A stretch of DNA of 52,537 bases from NCBI GenBank assembly GCA_002296285.1, contig DBHX01000064.1, positions 1 through 52,537 of the forward strand, written 5' to 3'. A model generated the notes under the pieces. The model did no database searches and was not told the origin of the DNA. It saw only the letters and a program-made list of their open reading frames with translations. Position 1 is the first letter of the stretch, and each line of letters opens with the position of its first letter. The translations under genes were made by a program, and so were the position numbers. Shown here in pieces: positions 52,534 through 52,537 of the stretch. This stretch comes from a bacterium UBP8_UBA817. GTDB taxonomy: Bacteria; Margulisbacteria; Marinamargulisbacteria; UBA817.

Positions 52534-52537
52534 AAAG

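Overview
The window is about 52.5 kb of AT-rich (by eye mid-30s % GC), gene-dense bacterial chromosome. It encodes a Gram-negative-type envelope: a TamB-like protein next to an Omp85 barrel protein, a lipid-A-disaccharide-synthase-related protein, lipoproteins, signal-peptide proteins and MreB. It also carries features common outside Proteobacteria: HisZ with short HisG, an RsbW-type kinase, an RsbRD-type sensor domain, a sigma-28/WhiG-type factor and a YidC without the large periplasmic domain. This mix would fit a lineage near Cyanobacteria such as Margulisbacteria, but that assignment is a low-confidence inference from gene content. No phage, CRISPR array or intact insertion sequence was seen.

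Layout. 1-3.1 kb: end of gyrB, then gyrA (+). 3.1-5.1 kb (-): hisZ-hisG-yqeG-like. 5.1-9.7 kb (-): a DinG-derived exonuclease, prmC, prfA, rpmE. 9.8-12.4 kb (+): RsbW-like kinase, zinc-ribbon membrane protein, orphan secretion ATPase, tsaC. 12.5-13.3 kb: a Cys-rich type I membrane protein gene broken by an in-frame stop. 13.3-15.6 kb (-): glycosyltransferase and a PgsA-PssA fusion. 15.7-18.9 kb (+): the rpmH-rnpA-yidD-yidC-jag-mnmE cluster often found near the origin. 18.9-22.6 kb (-): secD-secF-fliA-like sigma factor plus an unknown membrane protein. 22.6-26.6 kb: lysS, a small membrane protein, tRNA-Leu(UAG), aroH-tyrA and a 3-methyladenine glycosylase. 26.6-29.9 kb (-): envelope genes and an acidic orphan with a possible sigma-28-like promoter. 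30-34.2 kb: DUF1653 gene (+), then the operon mreB-hemW-UbiA-like-tgt (-). 34.3-39.8 kb: secreted protein with an FlgD-like C-terminus, metG, a frameshifted DUF2971 gene, an RsbRD-sigma54 activator and a small outer-membrane protein. 39.8-41.4 kb (+): holA and two small orphans. 41.4-51.0 kb (-): one long operon, Lrp regulator-aminotransferase-cvpA-thrC-tamB-Omp85. 51.0-52.5 kb: a lone receiver protein, then an HTH protein whose C-terminal half looks like a decayed IS200-type transposase, a 56-residue ORF, and an 11-bp inverted repeat at the window edge.

Two window-wide patterns stand out. First, many first genes of operons carry a recognisable -10 hexamer only 6-10 nt before the start codon and no Shine-Dalgarno, implying leaderless or nearly leaderless mRNAs. 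Second, the acidic orphan at 29.9 kb and the small-gene pair at 40.8 kb share a promoter-like block with identical spacing that resembles a sigma-28 element, and a sigma-28-type factor is encoded here. Genes are tightly packed, with overlapping convergent ends and no convincing hairpin-plus-T terminators. No stretch above 300 bases lacks a gene.
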